In this document: one piece after another, positions 25,012-34,046 of the stretch
Layout of the letters: each line of letters starts with the position of its first letter
Position numbering within the stretch: the stretch's first letter is position 1
DNA from: Phaeocystidibacter luteus
GTDB taxonomy: Bacteria; Bacteroidota; Bacteroidia; Flavobacteriales; Schleiferiaceae
Assembly: GCF_008933115.1 (NCBI RefSeq)
Contig: NZ_WBVO01000001.1
Location: 682,001-746,000, forward strand
Length of the DNA: 64,000 bases
Direction: 5' to 3'
Made by a program: the position numbers and the translations under genes
Notes under the pieces: model-generated
Databases searched by the model: none
Told to the model about the DNA's origin: nothing
What the model saw: only the letters and a program-made list of their open reading frames with translations

Positions 25012-27578
25012 AGCTGACCTTGACGTCTGGCCTGCTCGTACTTCAAGTCGTTGAACATAGAAGCCTTTGCTCTAATGGCAAACGTATAGCTGCGAAGCGT
25101 TCCGAACGGTACCCATTGAACGCTGAGTTCCCAACAATGCAAATCACGCTTTAAATCAATGGTCGTGTACGTCAATCCGCCATTCACCAAATCGTAGCCC
25201 GAACTAAAGCCCAATCGCCAATTTGGTGTAGGTTCAATTGAGCCGGTAACATTGAGTGTTTGCGTAGTATTCGTCTCCAATGCCACTACTCTAGTTTGAT
25301 ACGAGTAGGAGAAATTGAGCGTCCACAACGCAGTCACATTCATGTAATCGTAAATCTGATAGTAGTTCGGACTGTTCGCCATCAAGCCAAGAGGTCCGGT
25401 CGACTGCGCTGTTGGTCCGCGCTTTCCTCCATTCAATCTCAAATCGAAGCTGAAGGTGTTTTGAGTATTGCGAAGCAGTTTTCCATTCTGCTCCCACGCC
25501 GTAACATCAACACGTGTTCCGGTAGAATCAATACCGTACACATCAAAAGTACCTTGATAGTTTACCCCAAACTTACCGTTGAAGAAGGTATTGTTGGCCG
25601 CGACCTGAATCGGTTGCCAATTGAATCTATCAGCGGCAAGGTTATAAGCGGTGCTAAAGTTCAAACGCTCCAAAATCTTAAACTTCGTCTCGCCAACACT
25701 ATCGTTGCTTGAGCGCCACTTCCCATCCAAATTATTCTGTAAATCAAAGGTAATTGACCCGCCACCTTGTCCTGGTGTTTGCGCATACAACAACCCTTGA
25801 TAAACGAACCTATCCTCCGTGTTTCCGAGTGAATCTACTTGAACCGTCTCGTAGTAGTTCCAGTAATCGGTTGTGAAATCTGGAGTGTATGAGATTCCGA
25901 CACGAGGTGTCATAATGTGACGAAGGGCTGAGAATTTACCATTGAAGTTGAAGAGACCGTAAATCTTGGTGGTTGTGCTCGCACTGATGGATCCTCTTTG
26001 CAATAGGTTGAAACCGGCGATGGTATCCGTATCGACAACCTGATTCACTGAATCCCAAGAATACGTATAGCGTTGAGGCAGGAATGCGGCTCCGTAGGTG
26101 ATGGATGGAGTTAAGGTTGCAAACTTCAAAATCTTAGTGTTCCAAGTAAGACCGATTCGGTTGTTCGCACCGTATTGCATCCGGTTGTTTTCGAGGAGGC
26201 GACTTGGATCTTCATACGCCAGCAAGCTGTCGCGTATCTCGAGTTTAGAATCCAAGTTGTACACTAATCCGATTCGTTCGTACCATCTCTCCTCGCCTAC
26301 TCCATCTCTTTCGAATGGCTGAATTCGGTTCATCGCAAAAGCAACTTCGGGAAGATCTGCACTAAAGGTCTGCTGACCGTTATTTTGCTGATGTCGGATG
26401 GCGGCGTTCAAGGTAAACGGTGTCCCTTGCCAAGTTTTGGCGAGGTTGACCGAGCTTCGGAAGCTGTTTTGAAGGATGTCCTCTGGATTTCGAGAGTTGT
26501 TTCGGTAGTAAGAACTTGTAGCGAAGTTCACATCGGCATTTAGACGCAGATCAGGACGAGCCTTGGCATCCTGTCGGTGGGTCCATCTAAATCGGAAATC
26601 CCGTGTTTCACTAAACTGACCAGCCTCTGCGTACCGTGGGTCTCCCGTGCGGAGACGGGAAAAACCAGCGGACAAGTTACCCTGGAATCGGTAGCGAACA
26701 TTATAGTTTGATGCGACGTTGAGCGCATAAGTTCCTTTTGTGTAGATATCCCCGGTGAATATCAAATCCATGTAGTCATTCACCGCCCAGTAATAACCGC
26801 CACCAAGTAGACCAAAGCCACGGTCCAGCTGATCCGTATAACTAGGAATAATGATTCCACTTGCTCGACGCTCTTGCATTGGAAAGAAACCAAAAGGAAC
26901 AAAAAGTGGGGTCCAAACGTCAGCTATTCGAAGAAAAGCGGGACCAGTAACTACCTTTTCCCCTGCGACAATTTTTGCCTTCCTAGCGACAATATCGAAG
27001 TGAGGATGCCCAAGATTACAGGTTGTGAAGCGTACGTTCTCGATGTAGAACGTCTTTTGATCCACCATTTTCACTCGACTCCCGTGGATGTATCCTTCGC
27101 CCTCTTGGGTGGTAATCGTTTGAATGCGTGCTCGTCGTGAATTGAAGTTATACCGAATGGTATCGCTGGCATACTGCTTTCCCTTTTCGGTAAAAATGGG
27201 CTTCTGGGTTATGTTCCCGGTACTGTCTACAATCCCTGAAGCGGTAACGACTCCAGCTTCGAAGTTTATGGCAATATAGCCGGCTTCAAGTTGAATGTCG
27301 CCGTAATCGACATGCGCCTTGTTATAGAGATAGGCCGTACCGCGCTGCACGTCGTAAGAAATGGAATCTTGCGCATCGTAATTGACCTTATCTTTGAGGG
27401 CTTGAGATCCCGATTGCGGCACGGTATCTGTATTCAAGGTCAGCGTGTCACCAGGCAACGCATTCGTATCCGAGACTGCGACGGATATTGAATCATCTGG
27501 TGAAACGACTTGAGCTGACAATGGAAAGCCAACAAGCAGCGTTAATAACTTAAATATGAGGGCCTGTGCGCTCCGCAA
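25008..27578 (-). CDS. lptD: LPS-assembly outer-membrane protein (LptD/OstA family)
   Basis: Inserts lipopolysaccharide into the outer leaflet. With the TTG start at 27578 it has 856 residues and a signal peptide ending LSAQ. A TTG at 27629 extends it by 17 residues, but that lies upstream of the likely transcription start. An OstA-like beta-jellyroll follows (about 60-200, with GDIQLEAGYIAINFE), then the conserved ADVWTPLFVPFGFFP segment and a long barrel of aromatic strands to the end. This layout matches Bacteroidota LptD proteins. It faces the amidase gene across a shared promoter region, and its stop interlocks with that of pabA by four bases. Confidence 0.88.
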   Translation of the reverse strand: MRSAQALIFKLLTLLVGFPLSAQVVSPDDSISVAVSDTNALPGDTLTLNTDTVPQSGSQALKDKVNYDAQDSISYDVQRGTAYLYNKAHVDYGDIQLEAGYIAINFEAGVVTASGIVDSTGNITQKPIFTEKGKQYASDTIRYNFNSRRARIQTITTQEGEGYIHGSRVKMVDQKTFYIENVRFTTCNLGHPHFDIVARKAKIVAGEKVVTGPAFLRIADVWTPLFVPFGFFPMQERRASGIIIPSYTDQLDRGFGLLGGGYYWAVNDYMDLIFTGDIYTKGTYALNVASNYNVRYRFQGNLSAGFSRLRTGDPRYAEAGQFSETRDFRFRWTHRQDAKARPDLRLNADVNFATSSYYRNNSRNPEDILQNSFRSSVNLAKTWQGTPFTLNAAIRHQQNNGQQTFSADLPEVAFAMNRIQPFERDGVGEERWYERIGLVYNLDSKLEIRDSLLAYEDPSRLLENNRMQYGANNRIGLTWNTKILKFATLTPSITYGAAFLPQRYTYSWDSVNQVVDTDTIAGFNLLQRGSISASTTTKIYGLFNFNGKFSALRHIMTPRVGISYTPDFTTDYWNYYETVQVDSLGNTEDRFVYQGLLYAQTPGQGGGSITFDLQNNLDGKWRSSNDSVGETKFKILERLNFSTAYNLAADRFNWQPIQVAANNTFFNGKFGVNYQGTFDVYGIDSTGTRVDVTAWEQNGKLLRNTQNTFSFDLRLNGGKRGPTAQSTGPLGLMANSPNYYQIYDYMNVTALWTLNFSYSYQTRVVALETNTTQTLNVTGSIEPTPNWRLGFSSGYDLVNGGLTYTTIDLKRDLHCWELSVQWVPFGTLRSYTFAIRAKASMFNDLKYEQARRQGQL

Positions 27579-27587
27579 GGGAAGTTT

Positions 27588-27595
27588 TACTTTTG
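27588..27595 (+). promoter_or_regulatory. -7 promoter box (TACTTTTG) of the amidase-mlaD operon
   Basis: A perfect box on the plus strand, located inside the upstream extension of the lptD frame. Transcription would begin near 27600, upstream of the amidase GTG at 27643. Confidence 0.55.
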
Positions 27596-27616
27596 TAAGA
27601 CCGAATAAAAACGGGT

Positions 27617-27624
27617 CAAAACTA
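27617..27624 (-). promoter_or_regulatory. -7 promoter box (TAGTTTTG) of lptD
   Basis: A perfect TAnnTTTG match on the minus strand. It predicts a start near 27612, downstream of the TTG at 27629 and upstream of the TTG at 27578, and supports the shorter LptD. It faces the amidase box 21 bases away. Confidence 0.5.
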
Positions 27625-27642
27625 GTCAAAATCTACGCCAAA

Positions 27643-28803
27643 GTGTCGAAACAAACTGACGCTATTTACAGACCACAAACGAAACGATGGACACTCCTCG
27701 TATTACTCGGACTAATTTTACCGAGTTTAGGCTTTGAACACAAGCGTGTTGAGGCCGACGATAAAGTGAACGTAGTTGTTATTGACGCAGGTCACGGAGG
27801 CAAGGATCCGGGCAATGTGGGAACGGGTCGATACCGCAAAAAAGAGAAGGATGTTTCTCTGAATGTTGCTCTCCTACTCGGAAAGTATATTGAGGAAAAC
27901 CTTCCCGACGTCAAGGTCATCTACACAAGAGACGACGATACGTTCCTAGAACTTCACGAAAGGTGTAACATTGCGAATGAAGCAGGTGCTGACCTCTTCA
28001 TTTCGATTCACTGTAATGCCGCTACGGCCAGAAGTGCATATGGCACGGAGACCTACGTAATGGGACTCACACGTGAGGAGGCGAACCTTGAAGTTTCACG
28101 GAAAGAGAACTCCGTAATTTTCTTGGAGGACAATTATGAAGAGAACTACGAAGGGTTCGATCCGAATTCGCCTCTTAGCACCATATTTGGGAGACTCTCG
28201 CAAAGCGCTCACCTCGATCAATCGGTGGAATACGCTTCTTTGGTTCAAGATCAGTTTAGAGAGCGAGTACAAAGAAGAGATCGCGGGGTGAAGCAAAGTG
28301 TACTTTATGTGTTAGACTACACGGCCATGCCTTCAGTTCTCATTGAGCTGGGCTTCCTTACAAATAGAAATGAGGAAGACTTCTTGCTTTCGGAGAGAGG
28401 CCAAGAATTGATGGCTTCTGGAATTTACAGAGCTTTTAAGGACTACAAGTTGCATATGGATGCGATTGCGGATGGCCTTGTGATTCAGGAGCGTCCGGAT
28501 TCAGCCCTCGTAGAAAATCAGCCAGAAATTGAAGCTCCAGCACCACCACATTTTGCCGTTCAGATTATGGTTTCCTCCAACCTGGTTGAACAAAACCCCG
28601 AGAACTTTGGGGGATTAGAAGGTGTTTCATTCTATAAAGAAGGACGGCTTTACAAGTACATCTTGGACGGGTATTCTTCGAAAGCTGATGCGTTGGAAGC
28701 ACAGGCGCGCGCTAAGGCCGCGGGTTTCAACGATGCGTATCTCGTTGCTTTCCACAGAGGTGAGAAGATTTCCGTTGGAGAGGCTGAGCGTCTCCTTCAA
28801 TAG
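27643..28803 (+). CDS. N-acetylmuramoyl-L-alanine amidase with C-terminal SPOR-like domain
   Basis: Zinc amidase (Amidase_3) that cuts the bond between MurNAc and the stem peptide. The GTG start at 27643 gives 386 residues with a basic N terminus and a signal helix (about 15-30). Zinc ligands are H51 in IDAGHGG, a glutamate in the TETYVMG region near 125, and a histidine in SIHCNA; the catalytic glutamate lies in VLIELGFLTN. A terminal domain (about 300-386, HFAVQIMVSS and YKYILDGYSS) resembles SPOR modules that bind denuded septal glycan. mlaD follows 39 bases later. A longer frame from 27556 is unlikely, as it starts before the promoter. Confidence 0.92.
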   Translation: MSKQTDAIYRPQTKRWTLLVLLGLILPSLGFEHKRVEADDKVNVVVIDAGHGGKDPGNVGTGRYRKKEKDVSLNVALLLGKYIEENLPDVKVIYTRDDDTFLELHERCNIANEAGADLFISIHCNAATARSAYGTETYVMGLTREEANLEVSRKENSVIFLEDNYEENYEGFDPNSPLSTIFGRLSQSAHLDQSVEYASLVQDQFRERVQRRDRGVKQSVLYVLDYTAMPSVLIELGFLTNRNEEDFLLSERGQELMASGIYRAFKDYKLHMDAIADGLVIQERPDSALVENQPEIEAPAPPHFAVQIMVSSNLVEQNPENFGGLEGVSFYKEGRLYKYILDGYSSKADALEAQARAKAAGFNDAYLVAFHRGEKISVGEAERLLQ

Positions 28804-28842
28804 TCGTATTATTGTGGATATAATCCCAGTATTTTCAGCGCT

Positions 28843-29859
28843 TTGAAGATATCCAGAGAATTTAAGGTAGGAGTGATTTTCGTCTTTTGTGCTCTCGCAC
28901 TTTATTGGGGCGTTAACTTCTTGATGGGCAGCGATGTATTCGCATCCCAAAAAATGGTTTATGGTGTTTATGACAACACCCAAGGGCTCGATCCGGGCCG
29001 ACCAGTAAACATCAATGGCAACCGCGTAGGAATCGTCTCGAGCATCGATTTTGCTCCAGATTACTCCGGAAACCTAATCGTCACTTTCGAACTTACCAAA
29101 GAATACCCTATTCCGACCAATTCAATGGCGGTAATTGCTGGTGACGTACTTGGCAATAAGCGGGTAGACATCATATTGGGTGATGGCACCGAAATCATTG
29201 AGCCAGGTGACACCATTCCAACGGGAGTTCAACCTGGACTTACCGAAGCGGTGAATGAGCAACTCGCTCCGCTAAAGGCAAAGACAGAAAAGCTACTCGG
29301 ATCACTTGATACTGCCCTGGCTGTATTCCAAGGATTCCTGACAAAAGAAACTCGTGAAGACTTCAAGTCCTCCTTCCACAATTTGAACAAGAGTTTTGAG
29401 AATCTGGAGAGCATTACTCGACAGATTAACACAGCCATGCCTCAGGTTCAAGAAATTACGGAGAATCTGGCGGGCTTAACCAAAACGCTGAATGACAATA
29501 GCGGCAAGCTAGATACCATCTTCTCTAACTTCGCTTCCCTATCGGATACGCTGGCCAAAGCTCAGGTGGGTGAAACCATTCGTCAGCTTTCGGAAACGAC
29601 CGCAAGAGCGAATGAGATTCTCACCAAAGTGAATAATGGTGAAGGCACACTTGGTCAACTGATGAACGACCGTGAACTCTACGACAACCTAACGAAGGCT
29701 ACTCAGAGTTTAGATCGACTCCTACTCGACATTCGATACAATCCGAACCGCTACATCGAATTCAGTGTCTTCGGCACTAATCCGGCGTATTCTCCGGAAG
29801 AAATCGACCAATTAGAGAAGGAAAGAGAACAGCAAAATTCGGGTAATTCCGATAACTGA
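28843..29859 (+). CDS. mlaD: MCE-domain (MlaD-like) lipid-transport protein
   Basis: A 338-residue protein with an N-terminal anchor helix (about 9-28) and an MCE domain (about 37-115; QGLDPGRPVNINGNRVGIV with the typical V-x-G-x-x-V-G pattern). A long helical tail follows, suited to hexameric MCE rings that carry phospholipids between membranes. It begins with TTG; no ATG is in frame nearby. It lies directly after the amidase and 10 bases before the iron-sulphur gene. No MlaE/MlaF permease genes are present here. Confidence 0.88.
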   Translation: MKISREFKVGVIFVFCALALYWGVNFLMGSDVFASQKMVYGVYDNTQGLDPGRPVNINGNRVGIVSSIDFAPDYSGNLIVTFELTKEYPIPTNSMAVIAGDVLGNKRVDIILGDGTEIIEPGDTIPTGVQPGLTEAVNEQLAPLKAKTEKLLGSLDTALAVFQGFLTKETREDFKSSFHNLNKSFENLESITRQINTAMPQVQEITENLAGLTKTLNDNSGKLDTIFSNFASLSDTLAKAQVGETIRQLSETTARANEILTKVNNGEGTLGQLMNDRELYDNLTKATQSLDRLLLDIRYNPNRYIEFSVFGTNPAYSPEEIDQLEKEREQQNSGNSDN

Positions 29860-29869
29860 TATCCAACCT

Positions 29870-31183
29870 ATGCAGTACGTAGACAATATTGTGTTTGTTG
29901 CCGTTCTGGCACTCGCCATTCTTTGGTTTTCAAAGCAAGTTGGCAAGATTCGCAGAAACATCAATCTTGGTAGAGACATCGATCGTACCGATAACAAATC
30001 GGCCAGATGGCAAACGATGTTGCGTGTAGCCTTTGGGCAAAGTAAGATGCAAGCCAGACCCATCCCTGGAATTCTGCACTTCATTGTATATGCCGGCTTC
30101 ATCCTTATCAATATTGAAGTTCTCGAGATTGTACTCGACGGTGTATTGGGAACGCATCGACTGTTCGCCGAACCACTCGGTGGCTTATACGATGTGGTGA
30201 TTAACTTCTTCGAGATCCTCGCCGTGCTTGTCATCACAGCATGCGTTGTCTTCCTCATCCGCAGAAACGTTATCAAAGTCCCTCGATTCACCAAACCAGA
30301 GATGAAAGGATGGGCTACTAGAGATGGGAACAACATTCTGTACATCGAGATTATCTTGATGCTTGCCTTGCTAACGATGAATGCCACCGAAGCAAACTTC
30401 GAACATGCAGTGGCAGGACCATTCCTCATTTCGCAATACCTCGCCCCTATCTTCTCGGGAATGTCGCAAGATACGCTTCACATCGTTGAGCGCTTCGCTT
30501 GGTGGTTCCACATCATCGGAATTCTCGCATTCTTGAACTATCTCCCGATTTCAAAACACTTCCACATTATTCTTGCTTTCCCGAACACATGGTACAGCAA
30601 CTTAAAGGCAAAGGGAAGCTTCCCAAATATGGAAGCAGTTACCAAGGAGGTGAAGATGATGCTAGATCCAACTGCAGACCCTTTTGCGGCTCCTTCAGCT
30701 GACGATTCAGGTGCTGCACCCGAGCGATTCGGTGCTAAAGACGTGACCGATTTGAATTGGGTCAATTTGATGAACGCGTATTCGTGTACAGAATGTGGAC
30801 GTTGCACATCGGAATGTCCAGCGAATATGACAGGTAAAAAATTGTCACCTCGAAAGGTGATGATGGATACGCGCGACCGACTTGAAGAAGTAGGAAAGAA
30901 CATTGACTTAAACGGCGAATTTAAGGATGATGGCAAGTCCCTCCTCGACGACTACATTTCGCGCGAAGAGCTCTGGGCATGCACAAGCTGCAATGCCTGT
31001 GTTCAAGCATGTCCAGTGAATATCGATCCTCTTTCAATCATTGTTCAAATGCGCAACTTCCTTGTTATGGAAGAATCTGCAGCACCACAAGAGCTCAATT
31101 TGATGATGACAAATGTTGAGAATAACGGGGCTCCTTGGCAATTCGCTCAGGCTGACCGACTCAACTGGAAAGACGAAGCATAA
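29870..31183 (+). CDS. membrane 4Fe-4S protein (HdrC/HdrE-like redox subunit)
   Basis: A 437-residue protein. About five membrane helices in the first 240 residues resemble the haem-binding NarI/HdrE-type domain. A cytoplasmic domain follows with two [4Fe-4S] motifs, CTECGRCTSECP near 305 and CTSCNACVQACP near 375. A short soluble partner with CCG domains lies two genes on, so the pair looks like a quinone-linked electron-transfer complex related to heterodisulphide reductase. The electron donor and acceptor are unknown. Its TAA overlaps the next ATG by one base. Confidence 0.85.
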   Translation: MQYVDNIVFVAVLALAILWFSKQVGKIRRNINLGRDIDRTDNKSARWQTMLRVAFGQSKMQARPIPGILHFIVYAGFILINIEVLEIVLDGVLGTHRLFAEPLGGLYDVVINFFEILAVLVITACVVFLIRRNVIKVPRFTKPEMKGWATRDGNNILYIEIILMLALLTMNATEANFEHAVAGPFLISQYLAPIFSGMSQDTLHIVERFAWWFHIIGILAFLNYLPISKHFHIILAFPNTWYSNLKAKGSFPNMEAVTKEVKMMLDPTADPFAAPSADDSGAAPERFGAKDVTDLNWVNLMNAYSCTECGRCTSECPANMTGKKLSPRKVMMDTRDRLEEVGKNIDLNGEFKDDGKSLLDDYISREELWACTSCNACVQACPVNIDPLSIIVQMRNFLVMEESAAPQELNLMMTNVENNGAPWQFAQADRLNWKDEA

Positions 31184-31620
31184 TGAGCATACCAAAGAAC
31201 CTGAAGTTAGAAGAGAAGATTGTTGATGGTCAGCATGTAAGTCCACTCCTTCCTGAGGACGTGAAGAACTACTTGATTGACATCGACGGTACCATTTGCG
31301 ATGACATTCCCAATGAGGAGCCTGAGCGTATGGCTACTGCACGCGTATATCCCGATGCGTTGGAAACCTTAAACCGTTGGTACGACCAAGGTCATATCAT
31401 CACGTTTTTCACCTCTCGTGTCGAGGAGAATCGGGAAGTAACTGAAGCGTGGTTAGCCGAGCACGGTTTTAAGTATCACGGATTACTGATGGGGAAACCT
31501 CGCGGTGGGAACTACCACTGGATTGATAACCATTTGGTGAGAGCTACCCGATATAAGGGAACCTTCAGTGATTTGGTAGATAAAGAAGTTACTATTCAAG
31601 TTTTTAAAGACGGCGAATAA
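31183..31620 (+). CDS. HAD-superfamily phosphatase-like protein
   Basis: A 145-residue small HAD protein. Motif I is DIDGTICDD (about residues 33-41) with both aspartates, motif II is the FTSR strand near 76, and a lysine (MGKPRGG) and an aspartate (WIDNHL) provide motifs III and IV. Homologues in Flavobacteria are often labelled phosphoheptose isomerase, but no SIS domain is present and I regard that name as wrong. It is inserted between the two iron-sulphur genes, coupled by one base to the upstream gene. Substrate unknown. Confidence 0.78.
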   Translation: MSIPKNLKLEEKIVDGQHVSPLLPEDVKNYLIDIDGTICDDIPNEEPERMATARVYPDALETLNRWYDQGHIITFFTSRVEENREVTEAWLAEHGFKYHGLLMGKPRGGNYHWIDNHLVRATRYKGTFSDLVDKEVTIQVFKDGE

Positions 31621-31622
31621 TT

Positions 31623-32411
31623 ATGAGTGAAGCGATGAAAGTGCCTACTATGGCCGAAATGATGGCGGCAGGTCAAAAGCCAGAAGTTCTCTTTTGGGTT
31701 GGCTGTGCTGGAAGCTTCGACGATCGTGCGAAGAAAATAACCCGCGCATTCGTTCAACTCCTCAATAAAGCAGGTGTATCATTCGCCGTACTAGGCACAG
31801 AAGAGTCTTGTACTGGCGATCCGGCTAAACGCGCTGGGAATGAGTTCCTCTTCCAAATGCAGGCGATGATGAACATTGAAGTCCTCAATGGATACGAAGT
31901 TCAAAGCATCGTGACTACTTGTCCTCACTGCTTCAACACGCTTAAAAATGAGTATCCAGAGCTAGGTGGCAAATACGAAGTAATGCACCACACCCAGTTC
32001 CTCAAGAAGCTACTCAACGATGGCCGATTGAAAGTAGAAGGAGGATCGTATAAAGGAAAGCGAATCACCTTCCACGACCCGTGCTACTTGGGACGTGCGA
32101 ATGACGAATATGAAGCGCCGAGAGAAGTGCTTTCTAAACTTGAAGCCGACCTCAGCGAAATGAAAAGCTGCAAGCAACGTGGTTTGTGTTGCGGTGCAGG
32201 AGGAGCTCAAATGTTCAAGGAGGCCGAAAAAGGCGACAAGGAGGTAAACATTGAAAGAACGGAGCAAGCACTTGAAACTCAGCCAGACGTTATCGCTACG
32301 GGCTGCCCTTTCTGTAACACTATGATGACTGATGGTGTTAAAATCAAGGAGCAATCAACTAAAGTAAAGGTATACGACGTTGCTGAGTTACTGGCAGATG
32401 CCCAGGCCTAA
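31623..32411 (+). CDS. CCG-domain iron-sulphur protein (HdrB-like)
   Basis: A 262-residue cytoplasmic protein with two cysteine-rich CCG domains: an N-terminal VGCAGS with TEESCTGDPAKR and TTCPHCFNTLKNEYP, and a C-terminal HDPCYLGR with GLCCGAGGAQMF and ATGCPFCNTM. Such domains bind non-cubane [4Fe-4S] clusters and are catalytic in HdrB, LutA and succinate:quinone reductase E. With the 29870 gene it should form a two-subunit redox complex. It starts two bases after the HAD gene. Confidence 0.88.
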   Translation: MSEAMKVPTMAEMMAAGQKPEVLFWVGCAGSFDDRAKKITRAFVQLLNKAGVSFAVLGTEESCTGDPAKRAGNEFLFQMQAMMNIEVLNGYEVQSIVTTCPHCFNTLKNEYPELGGKYEVMHHTQFLKKLLNDGRLKVEGGSYKGKRITFHDPCYLGRANDEYEAPREVLSKLEADLSEMKSCKQRGLCCGAGGAQMFKEAEKGDKEVNIERTEQALETQPDVIATGCPFCNTMMTDGVKIKEQSTKVKVYDVAELLADAQA

Positions 32412-32436
32412 ATGAACAGCAAAAACACACTATAAA

Positions 32437-32937
32437 ATGAATGTAGCTCTTAACGAATTACCTGATCATTGCAGGATTTGGATCTATCAAGCGCCTCGCG
32501 CATTGACGGTTGAAGAAAGAGAGGTTATATCAGCCGAGCTCGAAAACTTCACCTCTGATTGGCAAGCCCACGGTAAAGATCTTTATGCTGGATACGGCCT
32601 TTTCTACCGCCGATTTATCATCCTTGCCGTAGATGAAACCGTTCAGGAAGCTACGGGATGCAGCGTCGACGATAGCGTTACCCTCATTCAAAATCTCCAA
32701 AAGTCGCTCAACCTCGATTTGATGGACCGACTTCAGGTTGCTTTCAGGTCAGAGAACGACTTGGTGGTTAGCGTAAAGCTCGATGAGTTCAAAGGCTTAG
32801 TAGAAGCTGGTGATGTGAATGAAACGACGATTGTATTTAACAACCTCGTATCCAACCTCGGAGAATTCAGAACAAATTGGGAAGTTCCGGCTGCCAAATC
32901 TTGGCATTCACGCTACTTCGAAAGCGTACAGAACTAA
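32437..32937 (+). CDS. conserved Bacteroidota protein, unknown function (often mislabelled ABC ATPase)
   Basis: A 166-residue soluble protein. It has the segments CRIWIYQAPRALTVEE, a QAHGKDLYAGYGLFYRRFIILAVDE core and SGCSVDDS-like TGCSVDDSVTL, which are conserved in Flavobacteria next to these iron-sulphur genes. Homologues often carry the label ABC transporter ATPase, yet no Walker A, signature or Walker B motif exists here. It is the last gene of the mlaD/Fe-S run and its stop interlocks by four bases with that of the convergent mnmD-NUDIX gene. Confidence 0.8.
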   Translation: MNVALNELPDHCRIWIYQAPRALTVEEREVISAELENFTSDWQAHGKDLYAGYGLFYRRFIILAVDETVQEATGCSVDDSVTLIQNLQKSLNLDLMDRLQVAFRSENDLVVSVKLDEFKGLVEAGDVNETTIVFNNLVSNLGEFRTNWEVPAAKSWHSRYFESVQN

Positions 32938-34046
32938 GACCTCAACTTCACCAAACGGCGCCAAGCGGCGCGCTCTGTGGTGAAAGTGAACATATTTTCA
33001 GAGAGTCTTTCTAGTGGATACCATTGGAAAGACTCTTTTTTGTTTTGAGGCATCGTGCCAAGCTCATCAACGTTTAATGTGCTCAATTCAGATTCATCTA
33101 CCGGATGTACCAAGTAGTAAATGCTGATGACTTGAATGTCTTGATCAAATGTGGAAGCCGTGAAGAAATCAGTCGTGTATAGGTGATCCACTACTTCAAC
33201 CTCTAGGTTCAACTCTTCAACAAATTCACGTTTCAACGCATCAATTGCGCCTTCCCCCTCTTCCATTCCGCCTCCAGGAAATTTGAACATGCGTACTCCC
33301 TTGTACAGTTCACGACTAACCAAAAGACAATTGTCTTTTTCAAGAATCCCATAGACACGGACAGTGTACGAAGGTTTTTCAGAAGGATTATTCGGTTTGC
33401 GTGCCCGAGTCATTTCGCGCTTTCCCGGTGGGCCAGGCAAGCGTTCCACTTCAAAGCCCGCCTCTTTCATGTTGCGTTTTACTTGACCTTGCGCGCAATA
33501 GGTCACCAAAATTCCGTTCGGCTTCAGGGCTCTGCGACATTTCTGGAAGATCTCTACGGACCACAATTCGGGCTGTGTTGATGGTGCGAAAGCATCAAAA
33601 TATATGATGTCGTACGCATTGCGTTTCGGCTCCCAAGCGAGGATATCTGCATTCTCTTTACGCAGTATGAAATCCTTGTCAATCTCCGTTGGGGACGTCC
33701 AGCTTGAATTGTGAATGCGGTCGAAAACCTCCAATTCGCGAGGCGTTGTGCCTACCTGTAGCTGGCTCCACTCCTCTTTGGCTAACGGAAAAGCCTCGAG
33801 GGTATGAAACTGAATCGATTGAACTGCGCCTCTGGATTCACGCCAAGTGAGGAACACATTGATACCGGTTCCCATTCCCATTTCGAGAATGGATACACTT
33901 TTAGAATCAAGTGTTTTGAGGCCATGCAAAAGAAAAACGTGCATGGATTCATTAAATGCTCCATGCACGCTGTGGTAGTGCTGGTCCCACTTCTCCGAAT
34001 ACAGAGTTGGAGAACCATCAGACGTTACTTTTAACTCACGCTTCAT
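32934..34046 (-). CDS. MnmD-like tRNA methyltransferase fused to a NUDIX hydrolase
   Basis: A 370-residue protein in two parts. Residues 1 to about 230 match the MnmC N-terminal/MnmD (DUF752) SAM-dependent methyltransferase that completes mnm5(s2)U34 in tRNA: MKRELKVTSDGSPTL, HYHSVHGAFNESMHVF, the SAM loop LEMGMGTGIN near 55, and DAFAPSTQPELW near 151. Residues 240-370 are a NUDIX domain with box GGMEEGE...REFVEEL at about 258-282, in which the usual glycine before the last hydrophobic residue is asparagine (EELNL). The start at 34046 matches MnmD N termini. Free-standing MnmD is the norm, so the fusion is noteworthy. Confidence 0.85.
   Translation of the reverse strand: MKRELKVTSDGSPTLYSEKWDQHYHSVHGAFNESMHVFLLHGLKTLDSKSVSILEMGMGTGINVFLTWRESRGAVQSIQFHTLEAFPLAKEEWSQLQVGTTPRELEVFDRIHNSSWTSPTEIDKDFILRKENADILAWEPKRNAYDIIYFDAFAPSTQPELWSVEIFQKCRRALKPNGILVTYCAQGQVKRNMKEAGFEVERLPGPPGKREMTRARKPNNPSEKPSYTVRVYGILEKDNCLLVSRELYKGVRMFKFPGGGMEEGEGAIDALKREFVEELNLEVEVVDHLYTTDFFTASTFDQDIQVISIYYLVHPVDESELSTLNVDELGTMPQNKKESFQWYPLERLSENMFTFTTERAAWRRLVKLRS

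Noticed and set aside
31183-31620. Phosphoheptose isomerase
   Set aside because: Similar Flavobacterial proteins carry this name, but HAD motifs are present and no SIS fold residues are seen.
32437-32937. ABC transporter ATPase
   Set aside because: No Walker A, signature or Walker B motif is present in the 166 residues.
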